A stretch of DNA of 64,000 nucleotides. It comes from JBFLYH01 sp964630235. GTDB taxonomy: Bacteria > Oederibacteriota > JAAXVQ01 > JAUVAV01. The DNA lies in assembly GCA_964630235.1 (NCBI GenBank), contig CAZVUO010000003.1, positions 62,001 to 126,000 of the forward strand. The letters run 5' to 3'. A model generated the notes under the pieces. That model was given only the letters and a program-made list of their open reading frames with translations, searched no databases and was not told the DNA's origin. The first letter of the stretch is position 1. Every line of letters starts with the position of its first letter. Positions 8,407 to 17,854 of this stretch are shown here, one piece after another. The translations under genes and the position numbers were made by a program.

Positions 8407-9945
8407 TTAGATCCCTTTATACAGACGGGGCTGGATACCGTATTTTTTGATCTTGTAGTTAAAAATGCGTTCCGAGAGGCCCAGGAGCACCGCGGCTTTT
8501 TTCTGCTGCCCCCGGCTCTTTTTAAGCGCGTCGAGCAGCAGCTCTTTCTCCTTGTTCTGGATAATCTCCTGAAAAGAACCGGTCTGCGGCTTCTGGTCCG
8601 TGTCCACCATCTGCAAGGACGGCGGGAGATGCTCGGAACGGATCACGCCATCCTGGCAGAGGAGCACGGCCCGCTCCATGCAATTTTCCAGTTCCCGCAC
8701 GTTTCCCGGCCAGTGGTAGCTGGCCAGCATCTCGATCGCCGGCGTGGAGATCCGGCTGATCACCTTATGGTTCTCGCGGCTGTACTTTTCCAGGAAATGA
8801 TCGGCCAGCGGCACGATGTCTTCCTTGCGTTCCCGCAGGGGCGGAAGATAGATGGGAAAGACATTGACCCGGTAATACAGGTCCTCCCGGAATAGCTTTT
8901 GCGCGATCGCCTCCTCCAGGTTCTTGTTGGTGGCGACCACCAGGCGCACGTTCACCTTGATCGTCTCCCGTCCGCCCAGCCGCTCGAACTCCCGGGTCTG
9001 GAGCACGCGCAGGAATTTGATCTGTAGGCTCAGGGGGAAATCGCCGATCTCGTCCAGGAACAGCGTGCCGCCCTGCGCCCACTCGAACCGGCCGACCTTG
9101 CGCTCCGACGCGCCCGTGAAGGCGCCCTTCTCGTGCCCGAACAGCTCGCTTTCCAGCAGGGTCTCCGGAAACGCGTTGCAGTTGACCTTGACGAACGGTT
9201 TCTCGGCCCGCGGACTCTGGTAATGAATCGCGTGCGCCACCAGTTCCTTGCCGGTCCCGCTCTCGCCCCGGATCAGGACCGTGGTGTTGCTTTCCGCGAC
9301 CTGCTCAATCAAGGCGTAGACCTCCTGCATGGCGCGGGACTTGCCCACCAAGTTTTGGGGCTGGAACTTTTCCTTCAGATCGTGCCGCAGCCGCAAGTTC
9401 TCGGCTTCCAGGCTCTGCCGGTCCTTCTCCACCCGCTTCTGCAGGCGGATCGCCTGGGCGATCATGGGGGCGATGAATGTGAGCAGATTCAGGTCGTCCT
9501 TGAAATCCTGTCCGTGCAGGTCCTCCTTGTCCACGCTGAGCGCGCCCGCGGTTTTGCTCCCGATTTTGATCGGCACGCAGATGAACGCGATGCGGTGGTC
9601 GCCCAGGTCGGCCCGGGCGCCCGTGCGGTTGAGGAACCGGGTGTCTTTCCGGAGGTCGGGAATAATGACGGCCTTCCCGGTTTGCACCACCCGGCCGGTG
9701 ATGCCCTCGCCAATTTGATAGCGCCCGAGTTCACGGGCTTTCTTGCTCAGCCCATGCGCCTCGGAGATGGTGATCAGGCCCGTGCGCTCGTCCAGCAAAG
9801 CCAGGGTCCCCCGGTCCAATTTAAGCCGCTCGGAAAGGAGCTTCAGAATGGCCCGCAACATGGCGTGGAAATCCGAGTTCTCCGCCATGATTTCCGCCGT
9901 TTGCTGCAAAATCTCGATATGCTCCAGCTTCGCGATCGCGCTCAT
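8407..9945 (-). CDS. Sigma-54-dependent activator, GAF-AAA+-Fis (NifA/NtrC-like)
   Basis: ATPase that remodels RNA polymerase-sigma-54; 512 residues from ATG 9945, which has GGGGAGGCGAGG just upstream (a start ten codons earlier is less likely). A GAF sensor domain covers about 25-170, a short coiled linker about 170-195, and the AAA+ domain 196-435 with Walker A GESGTGKE (227-234), the sigma-54-contacting GAFTGA (274-279) and Walker B GGTLFLDE (292-299). The C-terminal Fis-type helix-turn-helix is at 480-503. There is no receiver domain, so control would be through GAF ligand or protein binding, as in NifA, rather than phosphorylation. It lies between two sigma-54 promoters (glnA, amtB), which are its probable targets. 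No nif genes are in the window. Confidence 0.93.
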   Translation of the reverse strand: MSAIAKLEHIEILQQTAEIMAENSDFHAMLRAILKLLSERLKLDRGTLALLDERTGLITISEAHGLSKKARELGRYQIGEGITGRVVQTGKAVIIPDLRKDTRFLNRTGARADLGDHRIAFICVPIKIGSKTAGALSVDKEDLHGQDFKDDLNLLTFIAPMIAQAIRLQKRVEKDRQSLEAENLRLRHDLKEKFQPQNLVGKSRAMQEVYALIEQVAESNTTVLIRGESGTGKELVAHAIHYQSPRAEKPFVKVNCNAFPETLLESELFGHEKGAFTGASERKVGRFEWAQGGTLFLDEIGDFPLSLQIKFLRVLQTREFERLGGRETIKVNVRLVVATNKNLEEAIAQKLFREDLYYRVNVFPIYLPPLRERKEDIVPLADHFLEKYSRENHKVISRISTPAIEMLASYHWPGNVRELENCMERAVLLCQDGVIRSEHLPPSLQMVDTDQKPQTGSFQEIIQNKEKELLLDALKKSRGQQKKAAVLLGLSERIFNYKIKKYGIQPRLYKGI

Positions 9946-10092
9946 GACCTCGCCTCCCCGCTCCGGTGACAACATCTGACGGTTTCCGGGTTATATCACA
10001 CTTCTGTAATTAAATGTATACAAAAATACCATTTTGTTTGAAATTCGAATCCAGCCTTCCTTTTTCCGCCGCAAAACACGGCATGCTCCTGT

Positions 10093-10108
10093 TGGCACTC
10101 TCCTTGCA
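10093..10108 (+). promoter_or_regulatory. Sigma-54 promoter of amtB-glnK
   Basis: TGGCACTCTCCTTGCA matches the -24/-12 consensus exactly, 44 bp before the amtB start. It lies in the intergenic region shared with the divergent activator gene. Confidence 0.92.
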
Positions 10109-10152
10109 TCAGTATTCACCCCGAGAATCCATTTCATTTGGAGGTGCACGCC

Positions 10153-11475
<1,323 letters not shown>

Positions 11476-11477
11476 AC

Positions 11478-11523
11478 CGAGTGGTCTGACCAGTCTGACG
11501 CGTCCGACCGGTCAGACCACTCG
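11478..11523 (+). promoter_or_regulatory. 14-bp inverted repeat between amtB and glnK
   Basis: CGAGTGGTCTGACC (11478-11491) and its exact complement (11510-11523) enclose 18 nt that repeat GTCTGAC/GTCCGAC. No T-tract follows. It may set the amtB:glnK expression ratio by partial termination or mRNA processing. Confidence 0.55.
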
Positions 11524-11544
11524 AGATCCGAAAGGAGAAAAACC

Positions 11545-11886
11545 ATGAAAAAGATCGAAGCCTTCATCCAACCGGAACAGTTCGAGGCGGTCAAAAAGGA
11601 GTTGTTCGCCGCCGAGGTGTATAAAATGAGCGTCTCCCAGGTCAAGGGATGCGGCCAGCAAAAAGGCTATACCGAGAGCTTTCGCGGCCAGATCGTGGAC
11701 GTGAACCTCCTGCCCAAGACCAAGATCGAGATCGCGGTCAACGAAGGGTTCGTGCAGCCGACCATAGACGCGATCATCCGCGGAGCGCGAACCGGCAACA
11801 TCGGCGACGGCAAGATCTTCGTGCTGGATCTGCCCCAGTGCATCCGGGTACGCACCGGCGAGACCGGAAGCAAGGCCATCGGATAA
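11545..11886 (+). CDS. glnK: PII signal protein lacking the uridylylation tyrosine
   Basis: Trimeric nitrogen/energy sensor of 113 residues; ribosome site AAAGGAGA. It aligns without gaps to E. coli GlnB over most of its length: Gln39 and Lys58 of the 2-oxoglutarate/ATP site, TGNIGDGKIFV (83-93) and RVRTGE (101-106) are present. In the T-loop the usual RGAEY is RGQIV, so position 51 is Val and position 46 is Phe. GlnD-type uridylylation at Tyr51 is therefore impossible, although ligand-driven AmtB binding may persist. The pairing with amtB supports the GlnK name. The position of the substitution was read directly from the sequence. Confidence 0.93.
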   Translation: MKKIEAFIQPEQFEAVKKELFAAEVYKMSVSQVKGCGQQKGYTESFRGQIVDVNLLPKTKIEIAVNEGFVQPTIDAIIRGARTGNIGDGKIFVLDLPQCIRVRTGETGSKAIG

Positions 11887-11890
11887 ACGG

Positions 11891-12049
11891 CGGTTTTCAA
11901 GGGCCGCTTCGACAGGCTCGGCGGCCCTGCTTGAAACCGTGTCCACGCCGGTCACCGGGCTGTCCGCGGTGGCCGCACCCCTCGGGCATGCCTGGACCCC
12001 CATGTCGCATGCCCGGGCCCGGGCGCTCCCGTTCCAGGGAGCGCCCGGG
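11891..12049 (+). terminator. Structured region after glnK with two hairpins
   Basis: An imperfect long hairpin (CGGTTTTCAAGGGCCGC against GCGGCCCTGCTTGAAACCG, 11891-11939) is followed by a perfect 13-bp hairpin (12018-12030 with 12037-12049, arms CCCGGGCGCTCCC). Neither has a proper T-tract, so factor-assisted termination or a processing site is as likely as intrinsic termination. Confidence 0.4.
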
Positions 12050-12139
12050 TGCTTTGCACTCCCATCCCAAGACCATTGCCGATTCCCGCCGCTTGTACTA
12101 AAATAACGAATCTTTCCGACTTCGAAAGGATTTTCGCGC

Positions 12140-13510
12140 ATGACCGCAACCCATGCCTCGTTCTGGGCGAACCTGTCCGTTGGCGGCGTGGTGTTCAACC
12201 TCGCGCCCTTCGCCGCCCTCCTGCTGATAATCGCGGTTTTTCCGCTTATTCCCCGCCTTGCCCCCTGGTGGGACAACAACCGAAACAAACTCGTGGTGGC
12301 CGCGCTTTGCGGTGCGGCCGGCGTGCTGCTTTTCTACCTTCCGACCGGCGATGAAAGCCACGTCTTCATTAATTATCTGGAATATCTGGATTTCATCCTG
12401 CTCCTGGCGGCGCTGTATATCGTAAGCGGCGGCATCTACATTTCCGGAGCTTTCGCCGGGCTGCCGAGGGTCAATACGCTGTTCCTGGCCACGGGCGCGG
12501 TGCTGGCCAATTTCCTGGGTACCACGGGCGCCAGCATGCTTCTGCTCCGTCCTCTCATTCGCGCCAACCGCTTGCGCCAACACAAAGTCCACTTGATCGT
12601 TTTCTTTATCTTCGTGGTCAGCAACTGCGGCGGTCTGCTCACGCCGCTGGGCGATCCACCGCTGTATTTGGGCTTCCTGCGCGGCGTTCCGTTCGCCTGG
12701 ACACTGAGGCTCTTTCCCCAGTGGCTGTTCATTCAAGCCATTCTGCTGGGTTTGTTTTTTCTCCTGGACCATATGATTTTCCGACGGGAAGACGACGCCA
12801 CCAAGCGGGACCTGGTGGCCGAGATCAAGGCCTCTAAAAAGCGCCTGCATATTCAAGGACGCCGCAACGTCGGGTTTCTGCTCCTGATCGTCGCAACCAT
12901 TCTGTTTGCGGGATATTATTTACAGCCCTGGCTCGAACACCGCTTGCCGTTGACCCAGGCCGAGGCGTGGTCCAAAGGATTCCAGGCTCTCATGCTGGCC
13001 CTCATTTCAATCCTGTCTTTCAAGCTGACCCCAGCCGGCCTGCACCAAAGCAACCACTTCTCCTTCCATCCCATCCAGGAGGTGGCCGCGCTTTTCTTCG
13101 GCATTTTCGGCGCCATGCTGCCCGCCCTGTCCGTGCTCGCGGCCAAAGCGCCGGGCTTCAACCTCACCGAACCGTGGCAGTATTTCTGGGCCAGCGGCCT
13201 GCTCAGTTCCTTTCTGGACAACGCGCCGACCTACCTTACCTTCACGACCCTGGCCTGCAGCTGTTCGGGCGTCACGGCCGATTCCTTCCGCGCCCTGGCC
13301 GCCCATGCTCCCCAGTTGCTGGCCGCCATTTCCTGCGGCGCGGTGTTCATGGGCGCAAACACCTATATTGGCAACGGCCCCAACTTCATGGTTAAAAGCA
13401 TGGCCGAGCACGCCCGCATCAAGATGCCGTCCTTCGGAGGCTACCTGCTCTGGTCCTTCGGTATCCTGCTGCCCATCTTTTTTCTGCAAACCTTGATTTT
13501 CTTCCGGTAG
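12140..13510 (+). CDS. NhaD/ArsB-family sodium:proton antiporter
   Basis: Polytopic inner-membrane protein of 456 residues with roughly 11-13 hydrophobic helices, belonging to the ion-transporter (IT) superfamily that holds NhaD, ArsB and citrate carriers. Typical family stretches are GTTGASMLLLRPLIRAN, FVVSNCGGLLTPLGDPPLYLGFL and the late SSFLDNAPTYLTF with GAVFMGANTYIGNGPN. The DNAPTY and GNGPN segments favour Na+/H+ antiport. It is monocistronic on the plus strand, separated from glnK by structured DNA; AAAGGA lies about 11 nt before the ATG. An organic-anion role cannot be excluded from sequence alone. Confidence 0.85.
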   Translation: MTATHASFWANLSVGGVVFNLAPFAALLLIIAVFPLIPRLAPWWDNNRNKLVVAALCGAAGVLLFYLPTGDESHVFINYLEYLDFILLLAALYIVSGGIYISGAFAGLPRVNTLFLATGAVLANFLGTTGASMLLLRPLIRANRLRQHKVHLIVFFIFVVSNCGGLLTPLGDPPLYLGFLRGVPFAWTLRLFPQWLFIQAILLGLFFLLDHMIFRREDDATKRDLVAEIKASKKRLHIQGRRNVGFLLLIVATILFAGYYLQPWLEHRLPLTQAEAWSKGFQALMLALISILSFKLTPAGLHQSNHFSFHPIQEVAALFFGIFGAMLPALSVLAAKAPGFNLTEPWQYFWASGLLSSFLDNAPTYLTFTTLACSCSGVTADSFRALAAHAPQLLAAISCGAVFMGANTYIGNGPNFMVKSMAEHARIKMPSFGGYLLWSFGILLPIFFLQTLIFFR

Positions 13511-13517
13511 GACCAGC

Positions 13518-14012
13518 CTATTTGACTTCCTGGGAAAACTGATAGGAGAAGAAGATGCCGGCCCGCTGGTCCGGATGGTAGCGGGCGCAGGGATGGAAGC
13601 CGTTGTGCGCGTACAGCTGCTGCGCGTTCTTTTGCTCGGGCCGCACGGAGGCCAGGATTTCGACGTAATCGGCCAAGCGCGCGAAATTCATCGCCTGGAC
13701 GAGCAGTAACTGGCCGTATCCTTTGCCTCTTTCCTCGGGCATCACAAACAGCCGCTTGACCTCGCAGGTGCGGTTGGACAGGCCGCGCAAGGCTGTCAGC
13801 CCCACGGCCTGCAGCCCCTCCCGGGGACGCAAAAACCAGACCCCGCCTTTGGGAGGAACGTAATAAGACAGCGGCGCGGTCACGTCCTGGTCAAAGCGGT
13901 GGAACTCGGGTTCAAGCTTCGCTTCCTCGAACAGGAACTTGATCAAACGCGTAAATTCGCCCAGCGAGCTGGTGCGCAACGGCTCAATGACAGTTTGCTG
14001 CTTTTCCGGCAC
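13518..14012 (-). CDS. GNAT family N-acetyltransferase
   Basis: Cytoplasmic acyl-CoA-dependent acetyltransferase of 164 residues; it starts with GTG at 14012. The acetyl-CoA binding motif A is clear: EVKRLFVMPEERGKGYGQLL, near residues 84-103, followed by the C-terminal NAQQLYAHNGFHPCARY typical of motif B. The acceptor substrate cannot be told from sequence. It is convergent with the NhaD-like gene (7-bp gap) and 39 bp downstream of the Ste24-like protease gene, so it may be read from the same minus-strand transcript. Confidence 0.88.
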   Translation of the reverse strand: MPEKQQTVIEPLRTSSLGEFTRLIKFLFEEAKLEPEFHRFDQDVTAPLSYYVPPKGGVWFLRPREGLQAVGLTALRGLSNRTCEVKRLFVMPEERGKGYGQLLLVQAMNFARLADYVEILASVRPEQKNAQQLYAHNGFHPCARYHPDQRAGIFFSYQFSQEVK

Positions 14013-14051
14013 TCCCGCGCCTCCGTTTCTGGAGCGGTATTATACACGTTT

Positions 14052-15317
14052 TCAAGCCACGCGCCCATCGTCTTTCTCGCTGGATGCTAATTTCTCCAGG
14101 CGTTCCAGAAGGGGCGGATGGGAATAATGAAACGCCGCATAGAGGGGATGCGGAGCCCAGTTGGCCAGGTTGTCACGGGACAGTTTCACCAGGGCGCCGG
14201 CCAGGCTGGCCGGATCGCCGGTCAGCGTGGCGGCATACCTGTCCGCGGCCAGCTCCTGCCGCCGGGACCAGGCGAGCAAAAAAGGATTCAGGGGGAACGC
14301 CAGCACCTGGAACAGCAGCCCCGTGAGCGTTAGCTTGGCGGCAAAGGTCGCGGCCGGCATCCCAAACGCCGCGGCCAGCAGGTCGCCGCGCGTCAGCGCA
14401 AACGCGAGAGAGCAGGCGGCCAAACCGAGCAGCAGAGAAACGCCCGTCCGCTTGAGCAGGTGCCGTTTCCGCCAATGCGCGGCTTCGTGCGCGAGCACGG
14501 CCAGAATCTCGGGTTCGGACAGCTTCGCGAGCAGGGTATCGAATAAAACGATGCGCTTGACCTTCCCCACCCCGGTCAAGTAAGCGTTGGTATGCCGGCT
14601 GCGGCGCGAGGCATCCATGCTGAAAACCCGGTCCACGCGGATGCCCGCCTTGTCCAGCACCCTTTGTATGCCCGCGGTCAGACTCCCCGCGGCCAGCGGC
14701 GTGAAGCGGTTGAACCAGGGATCGAACCAGAGCGGTCCCGCGGTCATCAGGACCCAGCCGAGGAGCGCGCCCAGGACCCACACCCACAGCCACCACGCGG
14801 ACGGAAAACGAACGACCAGCCACGCGCCAGCGGTCGCGGCCACGGTCAGCACCAGACCGCCCAGCAGGAAGGATTTCACGCGGTCTCGCGCCCACAACCC
14901 GGGAGACAGGGTGGTGAATCCGAAACGCGTTTCCAGCCTGAATTGGCGGTACCAGCTCAGCGGCAACTGCAGGAGGGTTTGCGCGAGATAGAGCAGCAGG
15001 AAAAATATGAGCGTTTCCGCCACGAACGGCAGGCGCCAGGAGGCGGCCCATGCGTCCATCCCCCTGAGCAGCCCGGTGTAGAAAAAGACCAGGGTCGCGG
15101 CCTGGCCGGCCAGCGCAGCCACGGTGGCCAGCCGGTGTTTGGCCAGGGTGTACGCCCGCATCCTGCTCGGCAGGCCCTGGTCCGCCTGGCCGGACAGAAT
15201 CGCCGGGATCTCCGTCCCGCTCTTCAGGAGGTGCCGCCGGTTGAGCGCGTCCAGCCCATGTTCGACCAGTGCCCACGCGGCATAAGCCAGCAGGACACCC
15301 AGCGCCAGAGTGTTCAT
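14052..15317 (-). CDS. M48 (Ste24/CAAX-protease-like) membrane metallopeptidase
   Basis: Zinc protease in the inner membrane, 421 residues from ATG 15317. That start overlaps the TGA of the GH57 gene as ATGA, suggesting translational coupling; an earlier ATG at 15386 would add 23 residues inside the neighbour. The zinc site is HEAAH at 277-281. The MDASRRSRHTNAYLTG stretch (234-249) matches the conserved Ste24 segment before it. Several hydrophobic helices lie before and after the zinc site. In bacteria such enzymes act on membrane or misfolded proteins rather than prenylated CAAX substrates. Its coupling to a glycoside hydrolase is unexplained. Confidence 0.9.
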   Translation of the reverse strand: MNTLALGVLLAYAAWALVEHGLDALNRRHLLKSGTEIPAILSGQADQGLPSRMRAYTLAKHRLATVAALAGQAATLVFFYTGLLRGMDAWAASWRLPFVAETLIFFLLLYLAQTLLQLPLSWYRQFRLETRFGFTTLSPGLWARDRVKSFLLGGLVLTVAATAGAWLVVRFPSAWWLWVWVLGALLGWVLMTAGPLWFDPWFNRFTPLAAGSLTAGIQRVLDKAGIRVDRVFSMDASRRSRHTNAYLTGVGKVKRIVLFDTLLAKLSEPEILAVLAHEAAHWRKRHLLKRTGVSLLLGLAACSLAFALTRGDLLAAAFGMPAATFAAKLTLTGLLFQVLAFPLNPFLLAWSRRQELAADRYAATLTGDPASLAGALVKLSRDNLANWAPHPLYAAFHYSHPPLLERLEKLASSEKDDGRVA

Positions 15318-17764
15318 CCAGCCTCGGAATCCCCGCCGCCGTCCAGCCGCAAAATCTTCCTCAAGCGGCCGAAGCGTTCGAGCCACTGCTTGGCATGGTC
15401 CTCGCCGGCGCGGGCCAGCCGCTCGAAATCGGCCTGCTGCTCCTGCTCGATGCCATGGAAGAGGTTTTGCGCCTGCCAGATATTCAACTCCAGCTCCAGC
15501 GAGCGGAGGATCTCCAGGGTCTCGAGGGTGGCGTCCATGAGTTCCAGATCCCGGGGCTGTCCGGCGAGGCGCGCGAGCAAGCGGGTGACGGCCTGGGAGG
15601 CCACGAACTCCAGGGTCCGCTGGTCGCGCTTGAAATTCCAGCGCCGCATTTCCTCGGCCAACGGACGCAGCTGTTCGTTGTCCACCGGTTCCTGCTCCAA
15701 GAGCCGCGTAATGTCCGTGTTCAGGATGAACTCGATGGTGGTGGAGAGGATTTTGGGCAAAGGCAGGTTCATTTTATCCAGCAGCTGGATGATGGCGTAA
15801 TGATGCTGATAGATGGCGCGGTAGTAGGTTTCCGCTTCGGAAAGCGCGGTACCCATGATGAGGCTCAGGATCTTGCGCTGCTCGTCCTTGAACAAATCGC
15901 GCAGGGAGTAATTATGGCCGCCGAAGAGGTGGTCCATCAGCCGGATGACCTCGGGAATATCGTCCCGCCCGAAAGGCTCCAGCAAGGCCTGGCATACCGC
16001 GCGGACGGCCGATTGCTCGCGGTCGGTGCCCAGGCCGACCACGAGGTTGTGGTCGCCGATATGCAGCAGGGCGAAGATCATGGCCTGGGATTCCCAGGTG
16101 ATGTTCGAACGCACCTGCAGGCGGCCGGTCAGGAGTTTTTGCTCCCCCTGGCTGACCCGGTCGAAGAGTTCCCAGCCGGCCGCGTAGCAGTAGATCTGGT
16201 CGGAGGGCCGGTGATGATTCTCAAATAACAGCGCCACGGCGTAATGGGCGCTGACCTTGTACAGGTCCGTCACCACAGGCCCGACGTGTTTTTTCCATAC
16301 CGCGGCGCCGTCCTGGAGTTTCGGCAAATTGCCGGGCGCCTGGCGCAGGTGTTCAAGAAAGGCGGTCGCCAGGTCCACCCCGGCCACCTCCCGCGCCAGC
16401 TGCATGGCCCGGGCGGCGTACTGCAAGACCTGCAGAGTTTCGAGGCCGGAAATGTCGTCGAAAAACCATCCGCAGCTCGTGAACATGAGCAGGCTGTGGC
16501 GTTCCATCTCAAGCAGCTTCAAGGCCAGAACTTTTTCCTCGTCCGTCAAGGAGCGCGCGGCGTGCTCCGCCAAAAAACGTTCGACCCGCTTCTCCCGCCG
16601 GTCCAGCATGACGTCAACGTAGTCGTTGCGCGCCTGCCAAGGGTCCGGCAGAATGGGCGCCAGCGTGCGTTCGAAAATGTACGCCAAATCGCCGCGCAGT
16701 TCGTCCAGGGCCTGGCGCAGCGGCGCCCGCCATTTCTGGTGGAAACCGGGATTGAGGCCGGAATTGCAACCGCAGTCGCTGCGCCAGCGCTCCACGCCGT
16801 GGAAACAGCTCCACGACGTATTCTCAAAAATCTCCACCTCCTGTTCCGGCGGAAACTTTTCCAGGTACTCGCCGTAAATGGTGATGCGGGCCAATTTGCG
16901 GGATTCCAGATAATTCAGGCAGTAGGCCAGGGCCATGTCCCCGTAGCGGTGGTGATGTCCGTAGGTCTCACCGTCCGTCGCGACGTTTACCAGTTGGGTC
17001 TCCGGCCCCCCGTTCTCGCTGAACAGACCCAGCAGGCGCTGGGCGAATGTTTCCCCGTTTTTGAGCAGAGAGCCGAAGGCCAGGTCATTGGCCACCGGCC
17101 CGTCGTAAAAAAACAGCGCAATGCGCTGGCCGGAAGGCAGAGGGCACAGATAGGGCGTCCGGGGATCAATTTTGGAATCGCTCACATCCTTCCATTTCTT
17201 ATCGCCGATCTTCCTCACCTGCTTGGCCTGGTGGGCTCCGAGAATGGTGAAGCGGACCTGGTGAGCGGCCAGAATCTCCAGGGTTTCCAGGTCCACGGCG
17301 GTCTCCGGCAGCCACATCCCTTCCGCAGGCCGCTGGAAGCGGTGGGCAAAGTCGCGCAACCCCCAGACGACCTGGGTTTCCTTGTCCTGGCGCGTGGCCA
17401 GGGGCATGATCAAATGGTTGTAAACCTGGGCCAAAGCCGAGCCGTGTCCGGAGAACCGTTCCTGGCTCAGTTTATCGGCCTTCAGGATGGATTGATAGGT
17501 CTCGGGCTGCTTTTTTTCCAGCCAGGAGAGCAAGGTGGGGCCGAAATTGAAGCTGATGCGCGAATAATTGTTCAGGATCTCCGCGATGCGGTCCTTGGGG
17601 CCCAGAATGCGGGCCGCGGCGTTGGGCGCGTAACATTCGGCGCTGATGCGTTCATTCCAATCATGGTAGGGGTAGGCGCTATCCTGCATCTCGATCTCTT
17701 CCAGCCAGGGATTTTCGCGCGGCGGCTGGTAGAAATGTCCATGCAGGCAGATATACTTTTCCAT
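15314..17764 (-). CDS. GH57 family glycoside hydrolase with DUF3536
   Basis: Protein of 816 residues; the N-terminal half is a GH57 (alpha-amylase/4-alpha-glucanotransferase type) catalytic domain, seen in ICLHGHFYQPPRENPW at the start, EGMWLPETAVDLETLEIL near 150-170 and NVATDGETYGHHHRYGD near 265-282. The C-terminal half matches DUF3536, e.g. LMFTSCGWFFDDISG. No signal peptide is seen, so it is cytoplasmic and probably acts on glycogen or maltodextrin. The trehalohydrolase gene lies just upstream on the same strand (90-bp gap), giving an alpha-glucan/trehalose unit. The exact reaction of DUF3536 proteins is unknown to me. An AAAGGAGGA sequence lies about 25 nt before the ATG, rather far. 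Confidence 0.9.
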   Translation of the reverse strand: MEKYICLHGHFYQPPRENPWLEEIEMQDSAYPYHDWNERISAECYAPNAAARILGPKDRIAEILNNYSRISFNFGPTLLSWLEKKQPETYQSILKADKLSQERFSGHGSALAQVYNHLIMPLATRQDKETQVVWGLRDFAHRFQRPAEGMWLPETAVDLETLEILAAHQVRFTILGAHQAKQVRKIGDKKWKDVSDSKIDPRTPYLCPLPSGQRIALFFYDGPVANDLAFGSLLKNGETFAQRLLGLFSENGGPETQLVNVATDGETYGHHHRYGDMALAYCLNYLESRKLARITIYGEYLEKFPPEQEVEIFENTSWSCFHGVERWRSDCGCNSGLNPGFHQKWRAPLRQALDELRGDLAYIFERTLAPILPDPWQARNDYVDVMLDRREKRVERFLAEHAARSLTDEEKVLALKLLEMERHSLLMFTSCGWFFDDISGLETLQVLQYAARAMQLAREVAGVDLATAFLEHLRQAPGNLPKLQDGAAVWKKHVGPVVTDLYKVSAHYAVALLFENHHRPSDQIYCYAAGWELFDRVSQGEQKLLTGRLQVRSNITWESQAMIFALLHIGDHNLVVGLGTDREQSAVRAVCQALLEPFGRDDIPEVIRLMDHLFGGHNYSLRDLFKDEQRKILSLIMGTALSEAETYYRAIYQHHYAIIQLLDKMNLPLPKILSTTIEFILNTDITRLLEQEPVDNEQLRPLAEEMRRWNFKRDQRTLEFVASQAVTRLLARLAGQPRDLELMDATLETLEILRSLELELNIWQAQNLFHGIEQEQQADFERLARAGEDHAKQWLERFGRLRKILRLDGGGDSEAG

Positions 17765-17854
17765 GGAGCCCCGGCGACTTCCAGCCGGGTTCCTCCTTTC
17801 TGGCTTCGAGATCTGGCTCGTGGCGGGGCGACATCCCCGCAGCAGGCCGTGCGC

